The notes: generated from the sequence alone by a model not told the origin. Numbered from the stretch's first letter, positions 1 to 6,670 are shown. The stretch is DNA of 11,645 nucleotides from Oscillospiraceae bacterium (GCA_003445125.1 DLVP01000024.1:6218-17862), one strand, 5' to 3'. Numbers and translations are program-made.

Positions 1-669
1 GATATGCCGCTGGAGGAAATCGCCGACTTTCTTCAAAATCGCGACGTCGGACGCGTGGAGGAAAAACTGCGCCGCCAAAAGCAGGTGATTGAAGAAAAAC
101 GGCGGGAATTGGAGCGGATCGAGCGAAAAATCGATGCCCGCCTGCGCCAATTGCGGGATGCACAAACCTTTGTGCCGGATGAGATCGAACAAGCCGAGGC
201 TCCCGCTTGTCAGCTGTTCTGGATGGACGCTTCCGTCCGCCTGCATCATTCGCTGGATATGGAAATTCCCGTCGGAAAACTTGCGCAAAAGCAGTCGGAA
301 GCCGTGGTGTTTCTCGGGAAGGTGGGGGTGGCAATTTCGGCAGAACATCTGGAAGCGGGAGACTTCACCACCTATGACGGCGTGTTCCTGCTTTTGGACG
401 AAGCGGATCATATCGACGGCGAAACACTTTTCCTGCCCGCCGCGCCGTGTGTGCGGGTTCGGTTCTGCGGCGGTCACTTGCAGGCGCCGCAGCGGTATCG
501 CCGCCTGATGGAATATCTTTCGGAACACGACCTTTGCCCCGCGGGCTTTTCGCGCGAAATCACGATGATTGACGCGGGCTTCACCGACGATGCCGAAAAA
601 TTTGTGACGGAAATCACCGTCCCCGTAAAAAAGAAAGGAACGTCGGAAGTTCCCCCTTGCATAGACTGA
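1..669 (+). CDS. MerR-family transcriptional regulator, 5'-truncated by window edge
   Basis: The reading frame is open from base 1, so the N-terminal helix-turn-helix lies outside the window. What remains starts with the end of the MerR DNA-binding domain (MPLEEIADFL, then NRD), continues as a charged coiled coil of about 40 residues rich in E, K and R (the dimerisation helix), and ends in a GyrI/BmrR-type effector-binding domain of about 150 residues. The ending TMIDAGFTDD...FVTEITVPV is typical of that fold. Such proteins bind a small, often hydrophobic ligand and remodel a long-spacer promoter. The ligand cannot be told from the sequence. The SOD-like gene starts 24 nt after the stop on the same strand, so the two are probably co-transcribed. 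The ATG at position 4 is internal to the MerR domain and is not taken as the start. Confidence 0.85.
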   Translation, partial: DMPLEEIADFLQNRDVGRVEEKLRRQKQVIEEKRRELERIERKIDARLRQLRDAQTFVPDEIEQAEAPACQLFWMDASVRLHHSLDMEIPVGKLAQKQSEAVVFLGKVGVAISAEHLEAGDFTTYDGVFLLLDEADHIDGETLFLPAAPCVRVRFCGGHLQAPQRYRRLMEYLSEHDLCPAGFSREITMIDAGFTDDAEKFVTEITVPVKKKGTSEVPPCID

Positions 670-693
670 AAAGAAAAAAAAGGGGGAATAGGT

Positions 694-1179
694 TTGAAAA
701 ATTGTTCATTCCTGCCGGATTCCTGCACCCGTCCGGCGGCAAAAGCTACGGTGCGCGGAAGCGAGGCGTACAGCGGCGTTTGGGGAGAAGTGAAGTTCTA
801 TCCGCAGCAAGGGGCAGTGCTGGTGCAGGCGACGGTGAGCGGACTGCCGGAAAACACCAATCGCTGTCAGAGTCCGCTGTTCGGGTTTCATATTCATGAG
901 GGTACTTCCTGTACCGGTAATGCGGAAGATGCGTTTGCCGACGCAGGCGCACATGAAAATCCCGATCATTGCCCGCATCCGTACCACGCGGGCGATATGC
1001 CGCCGCTGTTCGGTGTTCACGGAAAAGCGTACATGGCTTTTCTCACCGATCGGATCACGCTTCCGGAAATTCTCGGAAAAACCGTAATTATTCATGCACA
1101 TCCCGACGATTTTTGCACACAGCCTTCCGGCAATTCGGGGGAAAAAATCGCCTGCGGCGTAATCACCGCGTGCCGATGA
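694..1179 (+). CDS. sodC: Cu/Zn superoxide dismutase family protein (SodC-like), TTG start
   Basis: 161 residues. The metal ligands of Cu/Zn SOD are all visible: H66 and H68 (GFHIHEG), H87 (the bridging position, AGAHENP), H95, H98, D101 and H134 (VIIHAHPDD). The conserved disulfide pair is C73 and C154 (IACGVI). The family ending TQPSGN..GEKIACGVI is present. The family dismutates superoxide to H2O2 and O2. The electrostatic-guidance arginine before ACGVI is replaced by lysine (K151). No signal peptide is seen, whereas most bacterial SodC proteins are periplasmic or lipid-anchored, so a cytoplasmic location is inferred. Start: TTG at 694 has AGGGGG at 681-686, seven bases upstream, and gives the full domain; no ATG fits. 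It follows a MerR regulator by 24 nt and ends at a strong terminator. Confidence 0.85.
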   Translation: MKNCSFLPDSCTRPAAKATVRGSEAYSGVWGEVKFYPQQGAVLVQATVSGLPENTNRCQSPLFGFHIHEGTSCTGNAEDAFADAGAHENPDHCPHPYHAGDMPPLFGVHGKAYMAFLTDRITLPEILGKTVIIHAHPDDFCTQPSGNSGEKIACGVITACR

Positions 1180-1184
1180 CAACA

Positions 1185-1212
1185 AAAAAGCTCCGCAAAA
1201 GCGGAGCTTTTT
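1185..1212. terminator. Bidirectional rho-independent terminator between sodC-like gene and brnQ
   Basis: A perfect 12-bp stem (AAAAAGCTCCGC, loop AAAA, GCGGAGCTTTTT) has a T-run on both strands. It starts 6 nt after the SOD-like stop (+) and ends 2 nt before the brnQ stop (-), so it serves both converging genes. Confidence 0.93.
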
Positions 1213-1213
1213 A

Positions 1214-2611
1214 TCAAACTTTTTTTGTGCTTCTGCGCACAATGTGCCAGATCACACCGATGACCAATCCGACCAACGCCGGGCAAACCCATCCGAGACC
1301 AAGCTCCGCAAACGGGAGCATGTCTCCGACGTCCACAATCTCGCGGAGTACGGGGATTTGTGACAGCTCAAGAGGAATTCCGAACGCGGAAGGATCTTGT
1401 CCGGGGAGCTTATAGGGAAGCGTCCGAACGAGATCAAAGACAGAAGCAATCAGCGTAAAGACCGTGACACTGATGTAGATCACGCGGTCGTTTTTGAACA
1501 GCTTTCCGCACAAAGCGAGAAGGATCAGCGTGATGGACAACGGATACAGGAACATCAGCACCGGCAAAGACCAGGTGATGATGGCGCTGAGTCCCATGGT
1601 CGAAATCAAAAACGAGAGTACGCAGAATCCCACAGCCCAAGCCTTGTAGGTCGGACCTTTGGGAAAGATTGTGCAGAACATTTCGCTGCAGCTGGTGATC
1701 AGACCGACGGCGGTTTTCAGACAAGCGAGGGTAACGATCACTGCGAGAATGATGCCGCCCGTGCCTTTGAAATAGTGGGTAGCGATCAGATGCAGCGCTT
1801 CGCCGCCGTCCGCAGACATCGGATAAAGCACACGGCTCTGCGCACCGACCACGGCGAGCATGACGTAAATCACCGCCATAATCACACAGCCGAAAATGCC
1901 CGAAGTAATCGTGTTTGTGGCAATGCACCCCGGCTCGGTCACGCCCAGACGACGGATCGTGTCGATGACGACGATGCCGAATGCCAGACTTGCCAGCGCG
2001 TCCATGGTGCCGTAACCTTCAATGAAGCCCTTAAAGAACACGGAGGAAGCATAGGCACTCTGCGGCTCGACCGAGGAAGTCGCTCCCATCGGGAAAATCA
2101 GTGCAGTGACAATAAGCACCGCGAGGCTGACCAAAAACAACGGAGTAAGTACTTTTCCGACCCAAGTCAGAATTTTTCCGGGTCTGAGAGAGAACCACAG
2201 AACCGCGGCAAAGAAAAGAAACGCAAAAACCCAAATCGCCCACGAAGCAGTGCTTTCGTTGGTAAGATTCGGACGGATGCCGACGGAAAACGAAGTGGAA
2301 GCGCAGCGGGGAATCGCAAAAAACGGTCCGATGGTGAGGTAGAGCAAGCAGGTGAAGAATACGCCGTATTTTTTCCCGACCTTGCTGCTCATGTCAAGCA
2401 AGCTGCTGCTGCGGCTCATGCCGATGGAAGCCACGCCCAACAGAGGGATGCTGACGGCAGTGACCAAAAAACCGATAGCGGCAATCCAGACATTGCGCCC
2501 TGCCGCTTGTCCCATGAAGACGGGGAAAATGAGATTTCCTGCGCCGAAGAACAGTCCGAAGAGCATACTGCCGACGGCGAGAGTTTCCGAAAGATTCAGT
2601 CTTTTTTTCAT
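1214..2611 (-). CDS. brnQ: Branched-chain amino acid carrier, BrnQ/LIVCS family
   Basis: 465 residues, very hydrophobic, with about 12 membrane segments. Family landmarks: GAGNLIFP at residues 23-30, GPFFAIPRCASTSFSVG at 95-111, and RPGKILTWVGKVLTP at about 143-157. LIVCS proteins import leucine, isoleucine and valine, usually coupled to Na+; substrate and coupling are inferred from the family. The start is ATG at 2611, with AAAGG seven bases upstream on the minus strand and a sigma-A-like promoter further up. It is a single-gene unit: its own promoter, and a shared terminator at its 3' end. The length is slightly above the usual 430-450. No disruption is seen. Confidence 0.93.
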   Translation of the reverse strand: MKKRLNLSETLAVGSMLFGLFFGAGNLIFPVFMGQAAGRNVWIAAIGFLVTAVSIPLLGVASIGMSRSSSLLDMSSKVGKKYGVFFTCLLYLTIGPFFAIPRCASTSFSVGIRPNLTNESTASWAIWVFAFLFFAAVLWFSLRPGKILTWVGKVLTPLFLVSLAVLIVTALIFPMGATSSVEPQSAYASSVFFKGFIEGYGTMDALASLAFGIVVIDTIRRLGVTEPGCIATNTITSGIFGCVIMAVIYVMLAVVGAQSRVLYPMSADGGEALHLIATHYFKGTGGIILAVIVTLACLKTAVGLITSCSEMFCTIFPKGPTYKAWAVGFCVLSFLISTMGLSAIITWSLPVLMFLYPLSITLILLALCGKLFKNDRVIYISVTVFTLIASVFDLVRTLPYKLPGQDPSAFGIPLELSQIPVLREIVDVGDMLPFAELGLGWVCPALVGLVIGVIWHIVRRSTKKV

Positions 2612-2648
2612 CTGTTAGCCTTTCTGTAAAAAAAGTGGAATATGCTCC

Positions 2649-2677
2649 AGTATAGCACGAATTTTCAAGTAATGCAA
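2649..2677 (-). promoter_or_regulatory. Sigma-A-type promoter of brnQ
   Basis: On the minus strand TTGCAT (2677-2672), a 17-nt spacer, then TATACT (2654-2649). It lies about 40 nt upstream of the brnQ start. Confidence 0.65.
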
Positions 2678-2721
2678 TAAAAATCCACGATTTATTCATA
2701 AAAAAGCCGTAATTTGTAAAA

Positions 2722-2758
2722 AATTCATGCAGCGGCTCTGAAAGTGAACCGCTGCATG
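2722..2758 (-). terminator. Rho-independent terminator of the DUF2508-like gene
   Basis: A 10-bp stem CATGCAGCGG (2726-2735) / CCGCTGCATG (2749-2758), with a 13-nt loop. On the minus strand it is followed by AATTTTTT. It lies 35 nt beyond the stop of the upstream minus-strand gene. On the + strand the trailing T-run is poorer. Confidence 0.8.
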
Positions 2759-2792
2759 GATTTTCCTGCATTTTAAATGAATCGGGAGTACT

Positions 2793-3044
2793 TTACCGAT
2801 TTTCCGCACAGGAATTTACGGGGATTTTTGCCTGAATTCCCAAACGCTTTGCCTCGCGCAGATAGTGGGAATATCGGCAGTTAAGCGCCTTAATCTCGTA
2901 AATTGTTGCTTCGATCAAATCTTCGTCCACCTGTAATTCCAACGAATCCTCCAACAGCTCGATTTTACGGCGAATGGCGGCGATTTCCACCAATACGGCG
3001 GCGGTTTCTTTTGACTGTGCGGGGTTGTTTTTTTCGGCGATCAT
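2793..3044 (-). CDS. DUF2508 (YaaL-like) family small protein
   Basis: 83 residues, soluble, predicted mostly helical. The core D(E)DLIEATIYEIKALNCRYSHYLREAKRLG (residues about 40-69, quoted in part) fits the DUF2508/YaaL pattern: an acidic turn, LI..AIYE, then RY..LLREAKR. In B. subtilis yaaL lies near recR, not far from the origin; its function is unknown. The start is ATG at 3044, with a strong GGGAGGG six bases upstream on the minus strand. The open frame extends to 3188, but the extra residues have no SD and read through repeat-bordering sequence. It is a single gene with a terminator after it. No clear promoter could be picked upstream. Confidence 0.7.
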   Translation of the reverse strand: MIAEKNNPAQSKETAAVLVEIAAIRRKIELLEDSLELQVDEDLIEATIYEIKALNCRYSHYLREAKRLGIQAKIPVNSCAENR

Positions 3045-3165
3045 AAAAAGCCCTCCCTTTGCGGAAAGTATTGCCGCATCTCCTTCAGTGTATGCAAAAC
3101 ATGGAAGAAAATGAACCAAAGACACAAAATCTCCGCAAAAGTACGGCGCTTTCTGCCGCCTTTCA

Positions 3166-3250
3166 GTCTCGCAGGCTCTTTCCGTCACGCTTACGCGTGC
3201 CGCCTTCCTCCCGGAGGAAGGCTTATGTTTACGCGCTGCACTGCCGCAGA
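3166..3250 (+). repeat. Double-hairpin intergenic repeat, copy A1
   Basis: Aligns without gaps to the reverse complement of 11561-11645 over 85 columns, with 10 mismatches by my own count (about 88%). It holds hairpin 1 CACGC-TTAC-GCGTG (3187-3200 region) and hairpin 2 CCTTCCTCC/GGAGGAAGG (3203-3221). No coding signal is seen. It appears to belong to a dispersed family with B1, B2 and A2. Confidence 0.85.
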
Positions 3251-3326
3251 ATACAAAAGTGCAAATTTTTAGTTTTGAGTCTTGAATTTTTCACTTCTAT
3301 TTCAGTTTTTCCAAGAACCCCAACAC

Positions 3327-3377
3327 CCCTCAGTCAGCCGTTCGGCTGACAGCTCCCCTCTTTGAAAGAGGGCAGCC
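3327..3377 (+). repeat. Double-hairpin intergenic repeat, module B1
   Basis: Hairpin GTCAGCCG-TT-CGGCTGAC (3333-3350), then AGCT, then hairpin CCCTCT/AGAGGG around 3356-3372. The same layout and the shared words CAGTC, GACAGCTCCC and GAGGG occur at 11432-11472, where only the stem of the first hairpin has changed in a compensated way. Confidence 0.8.
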
Positions 3378-3487
3378 TGCCGTTGACCGGCTGCTCTGCC
3401 TCACAGAAAAAAAACACAGCCTTTTCATTTGAAACCCTAAATTTTGCGCTGAAGCGAGCGCTCTTGAATTTCACTTGTGTGAATTTT

Positions 3488-3503
3488 TGTTTCACGTGAA
3501 AAC
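3488..3503. promoter_or_regulatory. parS: Near-consensus parS (ParB/Spo0J binding) site
   Basis: TGTTTCACGTGAAAAC matches the bacterial parS consensus TGTTNCACGTGAAACA at 14 of 16 positions; only the last two bases are changed. It contains a perfect 12-bp palindrome, TTTCACGTGAAA (3490-3501). It is intergenic and close to the origin, as expected for parS. A weaker inverted pair, TTCAC-TTGT-GTGAA (3470-3483), sits just before it. ParA/ParB genes are not in the window, so function is inferred. Confidence 0.65.
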
Positions 3504-3570
3504 CAAAAGAATATTCCAATTTGTTGATTCACAAAAAAATCTACAAATCGTAATCAAACAGTAAATAACA

Positions 3571-3592
3571 AAAAGTTTTGCAAAAGCAAAAT
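3571..3592 (-). terminator. Weak terminator after remB
   Basis: Minus strand: TTTTGC-TTTT-GCAAAA, then CTTTTTG. The stem is six bp with only two G-C pairs. It lies 14 nt beyond the remB stop and is the only terminator-like structure found there. Confidence 0.45.
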
Positions 3593-3605
3593 TATACAAC
3601 AGGTA

Positions 3606-3884
3606 TTAAAAATCCGTCAATTCGCGGGTTTCTTCCTCCAACTGTGCGCGCTTGCGGATGGTGGCTGCGGACACCTGACAGATATACACCGTCGTGACGC
3701 CCATCTCCTCGCATACCAAAAACGAGCGCGGAAGCTCGTAGGTGACATTCACCACGCGCCCTTCCTTCTGCGCTTTGGCAAGAAAATCCTTCGTTGCCGC
3801 GGCAACCGACGTATTTTCCAGATCAAACACGCCGATCAGCGTGCGGTCATTGATCACCACATCGTTTCCCACGTGCAGAAACAT
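3606..3884 (-). CDS. remB: RemB/YaaB family extracellular matrix regulator (DUF370)
   Basis: 92 residues. It begins MFLHVGNDVVI, the canonical start of the DUF370 protein encoded after recF in Firmicutes. The conserved body continues with IGVFDLENTS, and with TYELPRSFLV and TTVYICQVSAATIRKR toward the end. In B. subtilis RemA and RemB are DNA-binding regulators of biofilm matrix genes; the role outside Bacillus is not established. The start is ATG at 3884, with AAGGGGG six bases upstream. This start lies inside the 3' end of recF, giving a 38-nt overlap and implying translational coupling. It is the last gene of the dnaA-side block; gyrB, which normally follows, is absent. Confidence 0.88.
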   Translation of the reverse strand: MFLHVGNDVVINDRTLIGVFDLENTSVAAATKDFLAKAQKEGRVVNVTYELPRSFLVCEEMGVTTVYICQVSAATIRKRAQLEEETRELTDF

Positions 3885-5025
3885 CGGATTCCCCCTTCTT
3901 TTTCTTTGTGCGCCGCCGCGTAATCTGCCCATCCTTGACGGTAAAAATCAATCCCTCGGACAGGTGCTTGATGTCGTTGACCTCGCAGCAGGTGATAAAA
4001 ATCTGCCTGCCGTCCAGACAGTTCATCAGAAAAAGCTGACGCTTGCGGTCAAGCTCGCTCATCACGTCGTCCAACAGCACCGCCGGCACTTCTCCGAACG
4101 CTTCCTCCAAAATTTCGCACTCGCTGATTTTCAGCGCCAGCACACAGCTTCGCTGCTGCCCTTGCGAACCGTAAATTCTCGCATTTTTTCCGTCGATGAA
4201 CAGGTTGAAGTCGTCGCGCTGCACGCCGATTCCCGTAAAGCCCTGTTTGATATCCTCATCGGCGGACTCGCAGAGACGGCGATAGTAAATTTCCCGCTGT
4301 TCCTTCGGATCGGCGCTTTCCTCGCGATCAAACACCGTGGAGAGATATTCCGAAGAAAAGGATTCTTCTCCGTCGGAAATGCCGGAATAGAAAACCGCGG
4401 CTTTTTCGGTGAGTCTTTTCAGATATTTTTTGCGCATATTATGAATCATGCAGCCGAGATTGGCAAGCGAAATGTCCCACACCGCCAGCTCATTTTCCAT
4501 TCGCTCCTGCCGATAGGGGCTGTATTTCAAATCGCGCACCAAGGAATTTCGCTGAAAAAGCACACGCTCGTAGTCGTTGAGCACCTGCGTGTATTTCGGG
4601 CTGATGCGGCAAAGACAGGCGTCGAGAAATTTCCGCCGTTTTTCCGGACCGTCGCGCACCAGCGTCAGATGCGCGGGAGAAAAAACGATGCAGGAAAATT
4701 TCTGAGAAAGCTCGCCCATCGTCGGCACGGAAAGTCCATTAAGCGTTGCCGTGCGTTGAGACGCGATGTCCATGGTCAGACGGTTTTCTCTTCCTCCGCT
4801 TTGAAAAACCGCCGTCACCTGCGCGGACTCCTCGCCGAAACGGACAAGCTCGCGATCCTTGTTGGTGCGAAAGCTCTTTTGCCCGGACAGCACGGAAATT
4901 CCCTCGATGATATTGGTTTTTCCCTGCGCGTTTTCGCCGCAAAAGACATTGACCTTCTCCGAAAAGGAAAGCGTCATGTCCTCCAGATTGCGAAAACGGG
5001 AAAAGGAGATTTCCTCAATGACCAT
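3847..5025 (-). CDS. recF: DNA replication and repair protein RecF
   Basis: 392 residues, an SMC-like ABC ATPase that loads RecA at gapped DNA with RecO and RecR. Walker A is GENAQGKT (30-37). The RecF signature DGPEKRRKFLD is at 125-135, the ABC signature GSQGQQRS at 286-293 and Walker B AVLLDDVMSELD at 315-326. ATG at 5025 is chosen because GAGG lies six bases upstream and MVIEEISFSRFRNL is the family start; an in-frame ATG at 5043 has no SD. The gene overlaps the end of yaaA by 11 nt and the start of remB by 38 nt. The last 25 or so residues, a basic tail (TKKKKGES...), exceed the usual 360-370 length and probably exist because of the overlap with remB. Confidence 0.96.
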   Translation of the reverse strand: MVIEEISFSRFRNLEDMTLSFSEKVNVFCGENAQGKTNIIEGISVLSGQKSFRTNKDRELVRFGEESAQVTAVFQSGGRENRLTMDIASQRTATLNGLSVPTMGELSQKFSCIVFSPAHLTLVRDGPEKRRKFLDACLCRISPKYTQVLNDYERVLFQRNSLVRDLKYSPYRQERMENELAVWDISLANLGCMIHNMRKKYLKRLTEKAAVFYSGISDGEESFSSEYLSTVFDREESADPKEQREIYYRRLCESADEDIKQGFTGIGVQRDDFNLFIDGKNARIYGSQGQQRSCVLALKISECEILEEAFGEVPAVLLDDVMSELDRKRQLFLMNCLDGRQIFITCCEVNDIKHLSEGLIFTVKDGQITRRRTKKKKGESDVSARGKRCGDQ

Positions 5026-5236
5026 GAGAAACCTCAAGCACATAATCGCCGACGGTCACTTCATCACCGGGACGGATTTTTTTACCGCGCTGGGTGCAGG
5101 TCTCACCGTTGACAAGACAGTCACCCTCCTGCACGATTTCCTTGGCGTGACCTCCCGTTTCGGCAATTCCCGCAAATTTGAGCAGAGAATCGAGCTTGAT
5201 ATATTCGGTTGTGATTTTCACGGAAATTCTCTCCAT
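5015..5236 (-). CDS. yaaA: S4-domain RNA-binding protein YaaA (RlbA-like)
   Basis: 73 residues forming one S4 fold. The S4 pattern is seen as IKLDSLLKFAGIAETGGHAK, then IVQEGDCLVNGE (residues 13-46) and RGKKIRPGDEVTVG. The gene between dnaN and recF in Firmicutes encodes this small protein, thought to act on the ribosome or rRNA. The ATG at 5236 has GAGG about five bases upstream. It overlaps recF by 11 nt and begins 63 nt after dnaN. That gap holds only an A/T-rich inverted repeat too weak to call a terminator, so it is likely in one operon with dnaN. Confidence 0.92.
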   Translation of the reverse strand: MERISVKITTEYIKLDSLLKFAGIAETGGHAKEIVQEGDCLVNGETCTQRGKKIRPGDEVTVGDYVLEVSHGH

Positions 5237-5299
5237 ATATACCTCGCAGAAAAGGGGTTTTGTCTCTGAAAAATGCCGTAAAATGCCATTTTTCGGAAA

Positions 5300-6394
5300 T
5301 TATTTGATTCTCACCGGCAAAACTAGGTACAAAAATTTGTTTCCTTCCTCCGGTTCAATGACAATCGGGGACAAAGGACCGTTGAAGCGGACTTTGATTT
5401 TGTCGCAGTCGCAGGCGCGCAGCGCGTCAATCATATATCCGCTGTTAAAGCCCAGACGGATGGATTCGCCTTCAAACGGGCAGTAATTCACGTCGCTGGC
5501 TTTTCCGAGCGGTGTGTCGCAGCGGATTTCCATGGTCATTTCGTTGAGGGTAAAATGAATCGGATATTTCATGCGGTCGGAAATCATCAGCGATACGCGG
5601 TCAAGACCGGACAAAAGCTCCCGCTTTTCGATTTTAAGCAGAGTTTTTTCATTTTTCGGCAGCGTGTCCTCATATTCCAGAAAATCGCCGTCGATCAGGC
5701 GGGAATACACAGTATACGTGCCGTTATCAAACGTAATTCTGCGTTTGACGGCGTGGATTTCGCAGGTTCCCTCCTCGCCGAACAGTGCGGTCACTTCCTT
5801 CAGCGTTTTTGCGGGAATGATAAAGGAGGTTTCAAACGGGATGTTCAGCGGTTCTCTGCGGATTGCCAGACGGTATCCGTCCACGGAAACGACCGTCAGC
5901 AGTCCGTTTTTGAATTCAAACAGCGAACCCATGTGAGTGGGGCGCACGTCATTGAGACTGACGGCAAAAATGGTGTGATCCACCATGTCCTTGAACACGG
6001 CATTTGGCAGACGGATAATGTCGTCGCTTTCGACTGTGGGAATTTCGGGAAATTCTTCAGAGGGTGTGCCGAGAATGGTATAGGACACCGAGCCGCCGGT
6101 GACATTGGCAAGATGCTTGTCGTCGATACTGACGGTGACGGTTTCGGTCGGAATCTTCTTGACCATATCGGTAAACAAACGGGAATTGAGAACGATCTCT
6201 CCCGGCACTTCGATCTGTGCGTCGATGCAGGTAGTGATGGAGAATTCCAGATCGTATCCGGAAAGCGACAGCTTGCCGTCGTGTGCCTGAATCAGAATTC
6301 CTTCGAGCGCACCGAGGGTGGATTTGGAGATCACCGCACGGGACACGTTGACACACGCCTGAGCGAGAGATTCTTTGTTGCAGGAAAATTTCAT
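5300..6394 (-). CDS. dnaN: DNA polymerase III sliding clamp, beta subunit
   Basis: 364 residues, against 366 in E. coli and 378 in B. subtilis. It begins MKFSCNKESLAQACVNVSRA and ends FLYLVLPVRIK, the clamp's C-terminal strand and tail that contact binding partners. Family blocks include HDGKLSLSGYDLEFSI, VSVDGYRLAIR and EYEDTLPKNE. The ring-shaped dimer encircles DNA and tethers the polymerase. The ATG at 6394 has AAAGGAG seven bases upstream. The 276-nt gap to dnaA carries the putative origin, with the unwinding region ending next to this start. No convincing separate promoter was found, so transcription from dnaA is possible. Confidence 0.97.
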   Translation of the reverse strand: MKFSCNKESLAQACVNVSRAVISKSTLGALEGILIQAHDGKLSLSGYDLEFSITTCIDAQIEVPGEIVLNSRLFTDMVKKIPTETVTVSIDDKHLANVTGGSVSYTILGTPSEEFPEIPTVESDDIIRLPNAVFKDMVDHTIFAVSLNDVRPTHMGSLFEFKNGLLTVVSVDGYRLAIRREPLNIPFETSFIIPAKTLKEVTALFGEEGTCEIHAVKRRITFDNGTYTVYSRLIDGDFLEYEDTLPKNEKTLLKIEKRELLSGLDRVSLMISDRMKYPIHFTLNEMTMEIRCDTPLGKASDVNYCPFEGESIRLGFNSGYMIDALRACDCDKIKVRFNGPLSPIVIEPEEGNKFLYLVLPVRIK

Positions 6395-6670
6395 GAAGCG
6401 TCTCCTTTCATAAAGAAAGAATAGTATTTTTAGTAGTAGTCATAGGGGAGGTTGAAAAGTTGAAGAACCGCCGAAATCCTTTTATTTCCAAGGGAAGAGA
6501 GGAATTGACGGACAGTGGAAAAAAAGTTGCAAAAAATTTGAAAAGTCGAAAGAAAATTTTGCGGTTGAAAAAAGGCTGTTGAAAGTGAATAAAAAGTTGA
6601 AAACTCTGTTGAAAATGTGGAAAGTGAAATTTTACGCGCTAAAAAGTTGAAAAGTCGGATGTTGAAAGTG
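6395..6670. other. oriC: Putative replication origin (oriC), dnaA-dnaN intergenic cluster of atypical DnaA boxes
   Basis: This 276-nt gap holds a dense set of one-orientation repeats. Exact GTTGAAAA (minus strand TTTTCAAC) occurs at 6451, 6564, 6596, 6608 and 6646, with GTTGAAAG at 6578 and 6661, and a partial copy GTTGAAG at 6459. Two related words with a CC core are AGTGGAAAA (6514-6522) and TGTGGAAAG (6616-6624), that is TTTTCCACT and CTTTCCACA. The canonical box is TTATCCACA, so the repeats keep TTxTC.AC and change the middle. In B. subtilis the box cluster between dnaA and dnaN is where DNA opens. DnaA binding here is inferred, not shown. Confidence 0.75.
6420..6467 (-). other. Basal-unwinding-system-like element: tandem boxes, C-rich stretch, DnaA-trios
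   Basis: Minus strand, reading toward dnaN: two adjoining boxes TCTTCAACT and TTTTCAACC (6467-6451), then CTCCCC, then from 6445 the triplets CTA TGA CTA CTA CTA, then AAA ATA CTA, running into A/T-rich DNA before the dnaN SD. In B. subtilis two tandem boxes, a GC-rich step and CTA/CTT trios occur in the same order and place, and DnaA spreads along the trios to separate the strands. Four CTA triplets lie in the first five positions and five of eight overall. Function is inferred by analogy. Confidence 0.65.

Noticed and set aside
1397..2629. Long + strand open frame of 410 residues opposite brnQ
   Set aside because: The translation is low-complexity and rich in D, H, R and Q with no fold or motif. 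It is the antisense shadow of a clear membrane transporter with promoter, SD and terminator.
3160..3380. CRISPR array
   Set aside because: The repeated hairpins are not evenly spaced, differ in sequence and have no unique spacers of constant length.
3334..3519. Minus-strand open frame of 61 residues in the gap after remB
   Set aside because: It reads through the B1 repeat and the parS site, and has no SD or family resemblance. Repeats of this type often give spurious frames.
3865..3885. CACGTG-containing sequence at the remB start as a second parS
   Set aside because: Only the central CACGTG matches; the flanks break the palindrome and the consensus.
5237..5299. Possible terminator between dnaN and yaaA
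   Set aside because: The stem is seven A/T-rich pairs with an unpaired interior; it more resembles a short direct repeat (AAAATGCC twice).
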